From: Prolixibacteraceae bacterium
GTDB taxonomy: Bacteria > Bacteroidota > Bacteroidia > Bacteroidales > Prolixibacteraceae
Direction of reading: 5' to 3'
Assembly (NCBI GenBank): GCA_019459525.1
Contig: JAIBEY010000023.1
Span: 1-52,852 of the forward strand
Length of the DNA: 52,852 bases
Position 1 is the stretch's first letter, and the number at the start of each line of letters is the position of its first letter. Below the pieces are notes generated by a model that had not been told where the DNA came from, made no database searches, and saw only the letters and a program-made list of their open reading frames with translations. Shown here in pieces: positions 1 through 8,646 of the stretch. A program made the position numbers and the translations under genes.

Positions 1-32
1 ACTCGTTTTGCAGCTACGCTGCTTCAACGAGT
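1..32. repeat. Near-perfect hairpin at the window edge
   Basis: The first 32 bases form a stem with outer arms ACTCGTT/AACGAGT and inner arms GCAGC/GCTGC around a 3-base loop. It sits directly next to the inverted repeat at 43-120 and downstream of the minus-strand kinase gene. It could be the end of a longer palindromic repeat cut by the window, or part of a terminator; it has no clear T-tract. Confidence 0.5.
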
Positions 33-42
33 AAAAGTTAGC

Positions 43-120
43 ACCACAGATTACACAGATAAGCACAGATTCAAAAGCTACCTTATATTTTAATCGGTGT
101 AAATCTGTGTAATCGGTGGT
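43..120. repeat. Intergenic inverted repeat with 18-bp arms
   Basis: The arms are ACCACAGATTACACAGAT (43-60) and its near reverse complement ATCTGTGTAATCGGTGGT (103-120), differing at two positions. The loop repeats part of the motif (AAGCACAGATT). No coding sequence is visible. Short ACCACAGATTACACAGAT-type repeats occur between genes in a number of bacteria; that this is one of them is recalled, not searched. Confidence 0.6.
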
Positions 121-192
121 AGAATAAATTTTAGGTACCCAGCTTGCCGGGATACCTTGTCAAAACTAAAATACGACATTTAATAGTTCTCA

Positions 193-1089
193 TTACCTAT
201 ATACTTTCGCGATTTCGTTGGCCTGCTCACCGTACGATCCGCCAAAAAGCAGATAATGATTGAGTATGTGGTACAACTGATAGAGGCGGATCCGGTCGGC
301 CCAGCCATAAGGAAGCGGAAATTCTTCCTGATAGGCGTTCCAAACCCGGGAAGAAAAACCACCAAATAACTTCATCATTCCCAATTCCATTTCGCGGTCG
401 GCATAATAACAGGCAGGATCAATCAAAGCCGGCCCGAAAGATGAAAACAAGCAATTTCCCGACCACAAGTCACCGTGAATCAGCGATGGAACCGTTTGGT
501 GAGCCAGCAACTGCGGCATCCGGTCGATCAACCGGTCGTACAGTTTTAGCTCTTCGGCTGATAATCCACGCACATTCCGGATTTGTTGCACCAAAGCATG
601 AATCCGCCGAAACGCATAGAATTCGGGCCAGCTATCGGTCCAGGTATTATCCTGAACGGTTGTTCCGCAATAATTATCCTGGTAAAAGCCAAATTGGGAA
701 TTCGTTTTGCGGTGAAGCTGAGCCAAACCCCGCCCTAAAATACGCTCCAAATCGGGAGTCGGAAAAACGGAAGGTAAATATTCCAGCATCAGGATTCCGG
801 GTTTTTCATCGGCATCTTTATACCAGATCACTTTTGGGATTTTCAGCAAAGCATCATCCGGCTGTTGCATTTCAACCAATCCGGCCGCTTCTTTGCCAAA
901 CATATCCGGCGGGGCCGAGGTATTCCATTTCACAAAAAAGTCGCCTGCCGAAGTACTGATACGCATTGCCTGATTGATGCAACCACCGCCAAGCACCTGA
1001 GATCCGGTCAATTCAACCGGAAAGCCTGTCTGTTCAGCTAATTTTATAATACACAAGCCAATAACATCCGAAGTACTGAAATATGCCAT
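193..1089 (-). CDS. Fructosamine/ketosamine kinase family protein
   Basis: Predicted small-molecule kinase of the fructosamine-3-kinase branch of the APH/choline-kinase fold. It would phosphorylate ketosamines (glycated amines) in the cytoplasm so that they fall apart. Visible signs: the nucleotide-site lysine in VKWN (K54), the catalytic loop HGDLWSGN (H205, D207, N212) and the metal-binding IDPA (D224). The 298-residue length fits the family. I start at the ATG at 1089; a longer frame begins with TTG at 1101 and adds only four residues. It has no partner gene here and is separated from thrC by a strong terminator, so it is probably a single-gene unit. Substrate specificity cannot be read from the sequence. 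Confidence 0.85.
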   Translation of the reverse strand: MAYFSTSDVIGLCIIKLAEQTGFPVELTGSQVLGGGCINQAMRISTSAGDFFVKWNTSAPPDMFGKEAAGLVEMQQPDDALLKIPKVIWYKDADEKPGILMLEYLPSVFPTPDLERILGRGLAQLHRKTNSQFGFYQDNYCGTTVQDNTWTDSWPEFYAFRRIHALVQQIRNVRGLSAEELKLYDRLIDRMPQLLAHQTVPSLIHGDLWSGNCLFSSFGPALIDPACYYADREMELGMMKLFGGFSSRVWNAYQEEFPLPYGWADRIRLYQLYHILNHYLLFGGSYGEQANEIAKVYR

Positions 1090-1129
1090 AACCGAATTCA
1101 ATAAGAACAGAACGAAAATAACTTAATTT

Positions 1130-1174
1130 CATAAAAAAAAAGCCGCTTTCGTGTCTGACGAAAGCGGCTTTTTA
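1130..1174 (-). terminator. Rho-independent terminator after thrC
   Basis: Stem AGCCGCTTTCG/CGAAAGCGGCT with a 7-base loop, flanked by a long A-run on the left and T-run on the right, so it could work in both directions. On the minus strand it lies just after the thrC stop codon and ends in about nine T residues. Confidence 0.85.
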
Positions 1175-1191
1175 TCGGATGTATAAATCTC

Positions 1192-2493
1192 TTATTGTTT
1201 CAATAAGAAACCTTTAAAATCATCAAAATCAGAACTAATTTCAATCGACAGTTTTTGGCCTTTCATAAATTCTTCCAATTTTTCGGGAAGCGTAACCGTT
1301 CCTTCTCCCAAAACCGACTCGACCGTTTCGGTAAATTTTGCAGGATGGGCTGTTTCCAGAAAAACACCAACTTCTCCGGGTTGCAGGTCAGCTTTCAACG
1401 CGCGATAACCCACAGCGCCATGCGGATCGAGCATGTAGTTTTCCGACTCGTAAACAGCTTTCATGGTCTCCCGAATCTCATCATCAGAATAACGGTAACC
1501 CACCATATCAGTACAAATATCGCCGTGCGATTGATTGTACAATTCCAAAATCCGGGCAAAATTACTTGGGGCGCCCACATCCATAGCATTGGCAATGGTA
1601 GCAACCGAAGCACGCGGTTCGTATTTTCCGGTTTTTAAATATTGATAAACAACATCATTTTCGTTATTCGCGGCAATAAACCGTTTTACCGGTAAGCCCA
1701 TATATTTGGCAAATAATCCGGCAGTAAGGTTTCCGAAATTACCGCTAGGCACCGAAAATACCAGGTCTCCGGTCACTCCGGCCTCGCGCAAACGGGCATA
1801 TGCATTAAAATAATAGAAAGCCTGTGGTAAAAAACGTGCTACGTTAATGGAATTGGCCGAGGTTAAAACCATCGCTTTATTCAACTCAGCATCCATAAAT
1901 GCCGATTTAACCAACCGTTGACAATCGTCAAATGTGCCGTCAATTTCGAGTGCAACAATGTTCTTTCCAAGCGTGGTAAACTGCTTTTCCTGAATGTTGC
2001 TTACCAGCCCTTTGGGGTAAAGTACATAAACTTTAATGCCCGGGATGTCAAGAAAACCGTTTGCTACGGCACTTCCGGTATCGCCCGAGGTTGCCACCAA
2101 TACATTAACGTCTTTTTTATACCCCTGAAGGAAATGGCCCAACAAACGAGCCATAAACCGTGCGCCAACATCTTTAAAAGCCAAGGTCGGACCGTGAAAT
2201 AATTCAAGCGAATATATAGAATCGCTGACTTTTACTACGGGACAATCAAAGTTGAGAGTATCGAAAACAATGTTTTCCAATATATGCTCCGGAATATCTT
2301 CCCCAAAAAATTTATTGGCTACTTCAGCTGCTATCTCCTGAAAACTCATCTGGTGAATACCATTGAAAAATTCGATGTCAAATTCTTCAATCCTTTCAGG
2401 CATAAACAGCCCATTATCACTTGCTAAACCCTTTGTTACAGCTTCCATCAGCGAAACTGACAGAATGGATTTATTGGTACTGAAATATTTCAT
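1192..2493 (-). CDS. thrC: Threonine synthase
   Basis: PLP enzyme that turns O-phospho-L-homoserine into L-threonine, the last step of threonine synthesis. The N-terminal MKYFSTN and the central GPTLAFKDVGARF are typical of the family; K107 in AFKD is the expected PLP-binding lysine. The glycine-rich SGDTGSAVANG loop that holds the PLP phosphate follows, and the asparagine-rich SANSIN stretch lies further on. The length of 433 residues is normal for the bacterial long form. It lies 87 bp downstream of the putative homoserine kinase, whose product it would use, and its end is marked by a strong terminator. Confidence in the function is high. Confidence 0.97.
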   Translation of the reverse strand: MKYFSTNKSILSVSLMEAVTKGLASDNGLFMPERIEEFDIEFFNGIHQMSFQEIAAEVANKFFGEDIPEHILENIVFDTLNFDCPVVKVSDSIYSLELFHGPTLAFKDVGARFMARLLGHFLQGYKKDVNVLVATSGDTGSAVANGFLDIPGIKVYVLYPKGLVSNIQEKQFTTLGKNIVALEIDGTFDDCQRLVKSAFMDAELNKAMVLTSANSINVARFLPQAFYYFNAYARLREAGVTGDLVFSVPSGNFGNLTAGLFAKYMGLPVKRFIAANNENDVVYQYLKTGKYEPRASVATIANAMDVGAPSNFARILELYNQSHGDICTDMVGYRYSDDEIRETMKAVYESENYMLDPHGAVGYRALKADLQPGEVGVFLETAHPAKFTETVESVLGEGTVTLPEKLEEFMKGQKLSIEISSDFDDFKGFLLKQ

Positions 2494-2580
2494 TTCTAAA
2501 TTTTCAAAGTTTGGTCTTGACGGGCTAAAGGTAAGAAACTGACCGAATACAGAGTACTCTCAACCTTAATTAATTATTAG

Positions 2581-3798
2581 TTAATTGATAATTTTCCCTA
2601 AAAGAGCTTTCATAAACTCGTCGCCTTGTAAAAGACCATATGAACCTTTAACTACTTCAAATTCGTCGTAAAACCGAACATCGTCGGGTGTTTCTCCAGG
2701 CCGGTAAATGATAAACGGCACCGCATCGCGGGTATGAATCTTTGTGGCGCAAGGAGTTGGGTGATCGGGTAACACGGCAATAGTAACCGGTTCATCCATT
2801 TTTTCAGTTTCGTCAACCAGATACTTCACAATACGCTGATCGAGATAACTAATGGTTTTGGTTTTTAGCTCCACATCACCTTCATGGCCAGCCTCGTCAC
2901 TGGCTTCCACGTGCAGATAAACCAAATCATGGTCTTTCAGCGCCTCAATGGTTGCACGGGCCTTTCCTTCGTAGTTGGTGTCGTACAATCCGGTTGCACC
3001 TTCTACTTTAATCACGTCCATTCCGGCATACACACCTATTCCCTGAATCAGATCAACTGCCGAAATAACAGCCGATTTTTCGATGCCAAACAACTCTTTT
3101 AATGTTGTCATCTGGGGTTTATAACCGGGTGACCATGGCCAAATGCTGTTGGCCATATCTTTGCCTGCTTCCTGTCGTTTTACATTGACTGGATGTCCGG
3201 CCAGTAAAGCCTGCGAACGCAAAATCAGGTAATTCAATAACCTGGCGGTAGCGACAGCGTCTTCGTTCTCCGGTTTGATTAAACATGGGCGGAATGGTTT
3301 TCCGGGGACATCGTGCGGCGGAGTGCAATTCATTTGCTTTTTTCCACCTTTAATCACCAGTAAATGCCGGTACGAAACCCCCGGATAAAAGCGGATCATT
3401 TCGTTACCCAGTTTTTTATTCAGGAAATCAATCAACTCATAGGATTCTTCATTCGAAATATGTCCTGCCGAATGATTTTTAATGTTGTCATTTTCGATAC
3501 AAATCAGGTTGCAACGCAAAGCCAGGTCGTTTTCGCCAAGCGTTACACCTATACTGGCTGCTTCGAGTACCCCACGCCCTTCAAAAACGGTATGTACATC
3601 ATAACCTAAAACCGACATGTTGGCGATTTCACTTCCGGGGTGCATATCTTCCGGAACCGTTTTTAATTGTCCGGCCCGCCCTCTTTTGGCCAAATCATCG
3701 ATGACCGGTTTTTCAGCCATCTGGAGCGGTGTTTTTCCACCATATGCGGCCAACGGCTCGTCGGCCATTCCATCTCCCAAAACAATTATATATTTCAT
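2581..3798 (-). CDS. ApgM-type phosphoglycerate mutase homologue, putative homoserine kinase
   Basis: Member of the alkaline-phosphatase superfamily, archaeal-type cofactor-independent phosphoglycerate mutase branch. Metal-site residues are visible: VLGDGMAD near the N-terminus, the nucleophile region HPGSEIANMSVLGYD (serine about 62), and HVEASDEAGHEGD and LPDHPTP in the C-terminal half. The length of 405 residues is typical. No GHMP-type thrB is seen, and this gene sits between thrA and thrC. Comparative genomics has proposed that ApgM relatives in Bacteroidetes threonine operons replace ThrB (the 'proposed homoserine kinase' subfamily), so I infer homoserine phosphorylation rather than glycolytic mutase activity. 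The sequence alone cannot exclude the mutase reaction. Its upstream 110 bp resemble the region upstream of thrA. Confidence 0.85.
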   Translation of the reverse strand: MKYIIVLGDGMADEPLAAYGGKTPLQMAEKPVIDDLAKRGRAGQLKTVPEDMHPGSEIANMSVLGYDVHTVFEGRGVLEAASIGVTLGENDLALRCNLICIENDNIKNHSAGHISNEESYELIDFLNKKLGNEMIRFYPGVSYRHLLVIKGGKKQMNCTPPHDVPGKPFRPCLIKPENEDAVATARLLNYLILRSQALLAGHPVNVKRQEAGKDMANSIWPWSPGYKPQMTTLKELFGIEKSAVISAVDLIQGIGVYAGMDVIKVEGATGLYDTNYEGKARATIEALKDHDLVYLHVEASDEAGHEGDVELKTKTISYLDQRIVKYLVDETEKMDEPVTIAVLPDHPTPCATKIHTRDAVPFIIYRPGETPDDVRFYDEFEVVKGSYGLLQGDEFMKALLGKIIN

Positions 3799-3915
3799 AC
3801 GCGAATAATTTGTTTTTTAATTGTCGTATGGAACTCACATGTCGATATGCTCATATTCCTGGATGTAAGTATTAAATATTTTACATGCTCGTTTCATAAC
3901 TACCTGTTCAATGTT
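3784..3915 (-). repeat. Leader block B upstream of the homoserine-kinase candidate, related to block A
   Basis: Same-orientation homologue of 7334-7450. The two share the identical 19-mer ATAATTTGTTTTTTAATTG (3805-3823 here, 7351-7369 there), ATGGAACTC (3828-3836 / 7374-7382) and CATG(A)CTCGTTTCA(T/C)AACT (3884-3901 / 7419-7437). Read on the minus strand, the block opens with ATGAAACGAG and could encode a 20-residue peptide (3835-3897). It runs up to the ATG of the downstream gene. It may be a leader RNA or a dispersed repeat. Confidence 0.6.
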
Positions 3916-3999
3916 TAATATTCAATTTTTCAACAAAAACAATCATTCAGCAAAGCTTCGAAACAACCGAAAAAAAAAGGAAATGAGATCACTCTATTT

Positions 4000-4779
4000 T
4001 CAACCTTCTACTTTTTTCAGTTCTTCAGTTCGGTCGGTTTTATATTCTGTTTTCTGAAATGAACCCGATTCCGGCAATTTCATTTCAAAATTTTGAATTT
4101 TATCAAGCTTCAGCGTTCCTGATTTCAACCGGAAATTGAGCAAATGCCCTCCTGAAGTTTTATCGTCAGACAAATAATGCAAATGGTAACCCGTGATGTT
4201 AATTCCTTTCACAAACTCCGGACAATAGAAGCCGGTTAGCTTTCCATGCGTTTCTGTCAGGTTAAATTCAGGTTGATTTTGGGTTACAACAACCAAAGGC
4301 GGATATGGTTTTTGCTGCCCCGGAACACTTCGGGTATGAACCAACTCAAAATTACCCTCCAACCGGATGGCAAAGAAGTAATTTTTGCTTTTCATCAAGC
4401 TATCAACCAACAATTTAAATTGATCGAAATTGAGGTTCTGAAGATTAACAGAATCTTCGGGGGCAAACCGAACAATTGATGCAAATGGTGTTTTCGTATC
4501 AGCCGAAGGCCGATATACTTTTCCATCGGACTTAACCTGGTAGAACTGCCCGTTTTCAACAACCAGCTCGCCATCCAGCGCATCAACAGTGCCAATCCCA
4601 AAATTACCTTTTGCTGAAAGTTCTTTCAGCGTGGTATAGCCATCGTAATCGCCCTGCAAAAGGGCATCAATCGTCGAAACCTGAAACAGGCTTTGTTCCG
4701 GAATCAATGGAGCCGGGTTCGACGTACATCCGGCTAACAACCCGAGCAACAACCCAAAGCAATTTCGACTGATCCTCAT
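4000..4779 (-). CDS. Alpha-acetolactate decarboxylase, predicted lipoprotein
   Basis: Predicted zinc enzyme converting (S)-2-acetolactate to (R)-acetoin and CO2. Family signs: LFQVSTIDALLQGDYDG near the N-terminus, the FGIGTVDALDGELV segment (E71 expected in the active site), and the zinc-binding pattern YHLHYLSDDKTSGGH (H199, H201, H212). R150 in HTRSVPGQ and a C-terminal acidic stretch also fit. The first 18 residues are a lipoprotein signal ending in LLAGC (C18 lipidated), so the enzyme should sit outside the cytoplasm, as the secreted Bacillus enzyme does. The start codon is 2 bp after the thrA stop, so the two are almost certainly cotranscribed. Its link to threonine synthesis is unexplained. 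No acetolactate synthase gene is in view. Confidence 0.85.
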   Translation of the reverse strand: MRISRNCFGLLLGLLAGCTSNPAPLIPEQSLFQVSTIDALLQGDYDGYTTLKELSAKGNFGIGTVDALDGELVVENGQFYQVKSDGKVYRPSADTKTPFASIVRFAPEDSVNLQNLNFDQFKLLVDSLMKSKNYFFAIRLEGNFELVHTRSVPGQQKPYPPLVVVTQNQPEFNLTETHGKLTGFYCPEFVKGINITGYHLHYLSDDKTSGGHLLNFRLKSGTLKLDKIQNFEMKLPESGSFQKTEYKTDRTEELKKVEG

Positions 4780-4781
4780 AA

Positions 4782-7211
4782 TCAGATGTTGGAAACCCTG
4801 ATTATGTCAGCGAATACGCCTGCTGCAGTAACGGCAGCTCCGGCGCCGTATCCTTTAATGATCATTGGGAATTCCTGATAGCGTTCGGTGGTAAACATCA
4901 CCAGGTTATTTGAGCCTTGCAAGTCGGCAAACGGATGACCGGCAGTTATTTCCTGCAACCCGATCTCCGCTTCTCCCCGATCGAATTTGGCAACAAAACG
5001 CCACATACGACCCGATTCAGTAAGCTTTTTGCGGTTGGCTTCAAACTCGGCATCCATTTCAGGTATTGTTTCCCAAAAATCATCCACGCTGCCCTCAAAA
5101 TAACCGGAAGGGATAAATGTATTGATCTTAATGTCTTTCATTTCGAACTGATAACCCGATTCACGGGCAAGGATCAACAATTTACGGGCTACATCCACCC
5201 CACTCAGGTCGATTCGCGGATCAGGCTCGGCATATCCCTGCTCTTTGGCCATACGGATAGTCTGGCTCAGCGGAACCGTTTCGCTGATCGTGTTAAAAAT
5301 GAAATTGAGTGTCCCGGAAAGTACTGCTTCAATTTTAAGGATAGTATCTCCGGAATTTACCAAATCGTTCAGGGTGGTAATAATTGGTAAACCTGCGCCC
5401 ACATTGGTCTCAAACAAAAATTTAACACCTTTGCGTTTGGCTATTTTTTTCAGAAGTGCATAGTTTTCATATTCTGAGGAAGCCGCAACCTTATTCGCGG
5501 TTACGATCGAAACATTGGCATTCAGTAACTCGGCATACAATCCGGCTGCCTGATCATTGGCCGTACAATCCACAAAAATGGAGTTGTACATATTCAATTT
5601 AATAATCTCATTTTTAAATTCTTCCAGGCTGGAAACCTGTCCTTCGTCCATCATTTTTTCGCGGAAAGTTGCAATATCAATTCCATCGCGATTAAAAAGC
5701 ATCTTTTTTGAATTGGCAACCCCAGCCAGTTTAATTTTGAGGTGTTTTTCCTTCAGCAATTTAGGTTGCTGCTGTTTGATTTGTTCGAGCAAATTTCCGC
5801 CTACCAAACCAATTCCAAGCAGGAAAATATTCAGTTCAACATTTTCGGAAAGGAAAAACGACTCGTGAACCACATTCAGCGTTTTCCGAAGGTCGGAAAC
5901 CTTTACAACCCACGAAATATTCAACTCGGAGGCGCCCTGGGCAATGGCAATGATGTTAACCCCGTTTTTGCCAATGGTATTAAACAGTTTTCCGGCAACA
6001 CCGGTGGCATGTTTCATGTTTTCACCCACGATGGCCACAATAGCGAGATTATCTTCAATGGTTATTTTGTTGATTTGATCAAGCTGAATTTCCCGATCGA
6101 ACTCTTGCCTGATTGCAATTTCTGCTTTGGATGAGCTCGACGAATCGATGGCAAAACTGATTGAGTTTTCGGAAGATGCCTGTGATATTAAAATTACGTT
6201 GATATTCTGGCGGGCCAAAGCTCCAAAAAGCCGTGCCGAAATTCCGGTAACGCCAACCATACCAAGACCTTGAATGGTAATAAGTGTAATATTGGAGATC
6301 GATGAAATACCTTTAATCGGCAAATCTTTCCCGTTGAGTTTACTTTCGGTAATCAATGTCCCTTCAGCATCGGGCTCCATGGTATTTTTAATCCTGACAG
6401 GAATCCCCTTTTTGTAAACGGGTAGGATTGTTGGCGGATAAATCACCTTAGCGCCAAAATGCGAGAGTTCCATGGCTTCCGAATAGCTAAGCATTTTGAT
6501 GGTATAAGCCTTGCTGATTACGCGCGGATCGGCAGTCATAAACCCATTCACATCGGTCCAGATTTCAAGAGAGTCAGCATCAACGGCTGCAGCCAAAATA
6601 GCTCCGGTATAATCAGAGCCGCCACGCCCCAAAGTGGTATATTCCCCGGCATCGTTACTCGAAATAAATCCAGGAACAATGGCAATTCCTGAAAACGAAA
6701 CGAACGCAGTACGAATCAGTTGATTGGTCAGTTCAAAATTAACAGCAGCTTTTCCGAAATTGCTGTCGGTGCGGATCAACTTACTCGAATCGAACCATTG
6801 GGCCGAAGGAATATATTCAGAAATAATCAGCGATGAGAGCCGTTCCCCGAATCCGCCAATTTTATCAAGCGTTTTGGGAGTAAGCTCACCAATTAACGAA
6901 ACCCCATGGATGATCCGTTCCAGTTCGTCGAGCAATACCTGAACCTTTTCTTTGATTTCATCGCGTTTTCCGCCTTCAAACAATTTATCAATAGCCTCGA
7001 AGTGACGCATGTTGATTTCCGTTAATTCAGCCTGAAAGTAGCCGGTTCCGATCGCAGCCATTTTTGCTGCACTCAAAATTTTGTCAGTTATTCCGCCCAA
7101 TGCCGACACAACAACAATCACATCGTCGGTCTGTCCCATCAGGATCTGTTTAACCCTTTGAATATTTTCAGCACTTCCTACTGAGGTGCCTCCAAACTTT
7201 AAAACTTTCAT
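4782..7211 (-). CDS. thrA: Bifunctional aspartokinase / homoserine dehydrogenase
   Basis: Catalyses the first and third steps from aspartate towards threonine and methionine. The N-terminal aspartokinase starts MKVLKFGGTSVGS and carries the SSNDAGEYTTLGRGGSD motif around residues 185-200. A tandem ACT regulatory region lies at about 300-460 (LITIQGLGMVGV, IVAIVGENM), which normally binds threonine. The homoserine dehydrogenase part begins about 463 with the NAD(P) loop LLGIGLVGGNL and contains the substrate-site segment ANKVAAS and the catalytic region SGTLNFIF. The 809-residue length is usual for ThrA fusions. It is the first gene of the minus-strand threonine locus, with a 408-bp upstream region containing leader block A. 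Confidence 0.97.
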   Translation of the reverse strand: MKVLKFGGTSVGSAENIQRVKQILMGQTDDVIVVVSALGGITDKILSAAKMAAIGTGYFQAELTEINMRHFEAIDKLFEGGKRDEIKEKVQVLLDELERIIHGVSLIGELTPKTLDKIGGFGERLSSLIISEYIPSAQWFDSSKLIRTDSNFGKAAVNFELTNQLIRTAFVSFSGIAIVPGFISSNDAGEYTTLGRGGSDYTGAILAAAVDADSLEIWTDVNGFMTADPRVISKAYTIKMLSYSEAMELSHFGAKVIYPPTILPVYKKGIPVRIKNTMEPDAEGTLITESKLNGKDLPIKGISSISNITLITIQGLGMVGVTGISARLFGALARQNINVILISQASSENSISFAIDSSSSSKAEIAIRQEFDREIQLDQINKITIEDNLAIVAIVGENMKHATGVAGKLFNTIGKNGVNIIAIAQGASELNISWVVKVSDLRKTLNVVHESFFLSENVELNIFLLGIGLVGGNLLEQIKQQQPKLLKEKHLKIKLAGVANSKKMLFNRDGIDIATFREKMMDEGQVSSLEEFKNEIIKLNMYNSIFVDCTANDQAAGLYAELLNANVSIVTANKVAASSEYENYALLKKIAKRKGVKFLFETNVGAGLPIITTLNDLVNSGDTILKIEAVLSGTLNFIFNTISETVPLSQTIRMAKEQGYAEPDPRIDLSGVDVARKLLILARESGYQFEMKDIKINTFIPSGYFEGSVDDFWETIPEMDAEFEANRKKLTESGRMWRFVAKFDRGEAEIGLQEITAGHPFADLQGSNNLVMFTTERYQEFPMIIKGYGAGAAVTAAGVFADIIRVSNI

Positions 7212-7553
7212 TCGTATAAATTTTCGTTTTTGATTCCTGCAATTTGGTATCAGCTTCAGATTTTCAATTCAATTCTCAACCTCATGGAATAGCCATTTAA
7301 ACATTTCCAGTTGACATGAGATTTAGCTCTTATGGCTATTTCATCTGTGTATAATTTGTTTTTTAATTGCCAGATGGAACTCGCCATTACAGTCATTCTC
7401 CTGTGTGTGGTTATCCCTCATGACTCGTTTCACAACTCATTATTTAACGGAAGCCTTTGAATTTACTATTATTTGAAGCCTCCAGATTAGTATTTGTAAT
7501 TTTTATGCCCGGAACTCTATCGATCTAACCATTTAAGGGGCAAAAGGTAGCAT
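7212..7553 (-). promoter_or_regulatory. thrA upstream region with inverted repeat
   Basis: A stretch of over 300 bp with no sizeable gene. Nearest thrA it holds a 9-bp inverted repeat AATAGCCAT (7288-7296) / ATGGCTATT (7332-7340) with a 35-base loop, immediately followed (further from thrA) by block A. I see no TAnnTTTG match on the minus strand here. The structure could be an attenuator-like leader, but no run of threonine codons is visible, so classical attenuation is not supported. Confidence 0.4.
7334..7450 (-). repeat. Leader block A upstream of thrA, related to block B
   Basis: Homologous over roughly 110 bp to 3784-3915 and in the same orientation relative to its downstream gene. On the minus strand it can be read as a 30-codon frame from a GTG at 7431-7433 to a TGA at 7341, ending in EFHLAIKKQIIHR. 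Block B encodes a similar end (EFHTTIKKQIIRV) but in a frame shifted from its own ATG. Shared peptide-like ends suggest either a decayed repeat that once encoded a peptide or conserved RNA. Confidence 0.6.
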
Positions 7554-7595
7554 AAAAAAAAATCCGGGTGAAACAGCACAGCTGTCAAACCCGGA
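7554..7595 (-). terminator. Rho-independent terminator after recA
   Basis: Stem TCCGGGT (7563-7569) / ACCCGGA (7589-7595) extended by an inner ACAGC/GCTGT pairing, followed on the minus strand by a run of nine T. It lies 25 bp beyond the recA stop. Confidence 0.85.
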
Positions 7596-7619
7596 CACAA
7601 CTGTATTTTTAATCTTTAC

Positions 7620-8645
7620 TTAATTTACCATCGTTGTCGTGGTTATCGCTTCAAATATTTTAGCTTCCAGTTCCTGCGCCAATTCAGGATTGTCACGAAG
7701 CAGCAATTTAACCGATTCACGGCCTTGTCCTAGTTTGGTTTCCCCATAACTAAACCATGACCCACTTTTTTTAACTACATTGAGTTCAACGCCCAAATCA
7801 ACGATTTCGCCTGTTTTGGAGATCCCTTCACCATACATGATATCAAACTCGGCTTTTTTGAATGGTGGCGCCACTTTATTTTTCACCACTTTCACCCGTG
7901 TATGATTTCCCTGCGCTTCCTCACCATCTTTAATCTGACCAATACGGCGAATGTCCAGACGAACCGAAGCGTAAAATTTCAGGGCATTACCCCCGGTTGT
8001 TGTTTCAGGGTTACCAAACATCACCCCAATTTTCTCACGCAACTGGTTAATAAAGATGACACAAGTCTTGGTTTTGTTGATGTTGGCAGTAAGTTTCCGT
8101 AATGCCTGAGACATTAAACGAGCCTGAAGACCCATCTTAGAATCGCCCATTTCACCTTCGATCTCTGATTTTGGGGTCAAGGCCGCCACTGAGTCAATAA
8201 CAATGATATCTACCGCACCTGAGCGAATCAGGTTATCGGCAATTTCGAGTGCCTGCTCACCGTTATCGGGTTGCGAAATCAGCAGTTCGTTAATATCAAC
8301 ACCTAATTTGGTGGCATATCCAGGATCAAATGCATGTTCGGCATCAATAATGGCGGCAATTCCGCCAGCTTTTTGAGCTTCAGCAATAGCATGAATGGCC
8401 AATGTTGTTTTACCTGAAGACTCTGGCCCGTAAATTTCAATAATTCTACCTTTGGGATAACCGCCTACTCCCATGGCAATATCAAGACCGATTGATCCGG
8501 ATGAGATGGACGGAACTTCTTCGACCACGCGGTCGCCTAATTTCATAATCGAGCCTTTGCCATAGCTTTTCTCGATTTTATCCATTGTCAACTGTAAAGC
8601 TTTTAGCTTTTCCTTGTTCTGATTTGATTTTTCTTCGTTAGCCAT
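7620..8645 (-). CDS. recA: Recombinase RecA
   Basis: DNA-dependent ATPase for homologous recombination and LexA/UmuD-type coprotease activity. Walker A GPESSGKT is at residues 73-80; Walker [13 protein letters not shown] and the DNA-binding loops ([30 protein letters not shown]) follow in the normal order. The length of 341 residues and the start [13 protein letters not shown] are typical of Bacteroidetes. It begins 1 bp after the stop codon of the bcp peroxiredoxin gene and ends at a strong terminator, so bcp-recA looks like a two-gene operon. Confidence 0.99.
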   Translation of the reverse strand: MANEEKSNQNKEKLKALQLTMDKIEKSYGKGSIMKLGDRVVEEVPSISSGSIGLDIAMGVGGYPKGRIIEIYGPESSGKTTLAIHAIAEAQKAGGIAAIIDAEHAFDPGYATKLGVDINELLISQPDNGEQALEIADNLIRSGAVDIIVIDSVAALTPKSEIEGEMGDSKMGLQARLMSQALRKLTANINKTKTCVIFINQLREKIGVMFGNPETTTGGNALKFYASVRLDIRRIGQIKDGEEAQGNHTRVKVVKNKVAPPFKKAEFDIMYGEGISKTGEIVDLGVELNVVKKSGSWFSYGETKLGQGRESVKLLLRDNPELAQELEAKIFEAITTTTMVN

Positions 8646-8646
8646 A

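Noticed and set aside
441-959. 172-residue plus-strand open frame inside the fructosamine kinase gene
   Set aside because: It lies fully inside a gene with clear motifs on the other strand and encodes nothing recognisable; a shadow frame.
7212-7553. Threonine attenuator leader peptide upstream of thrA
   Set aside because: No short frame rich in Thr or Ile codons is present; the small frame in block A has only one Thr codon.
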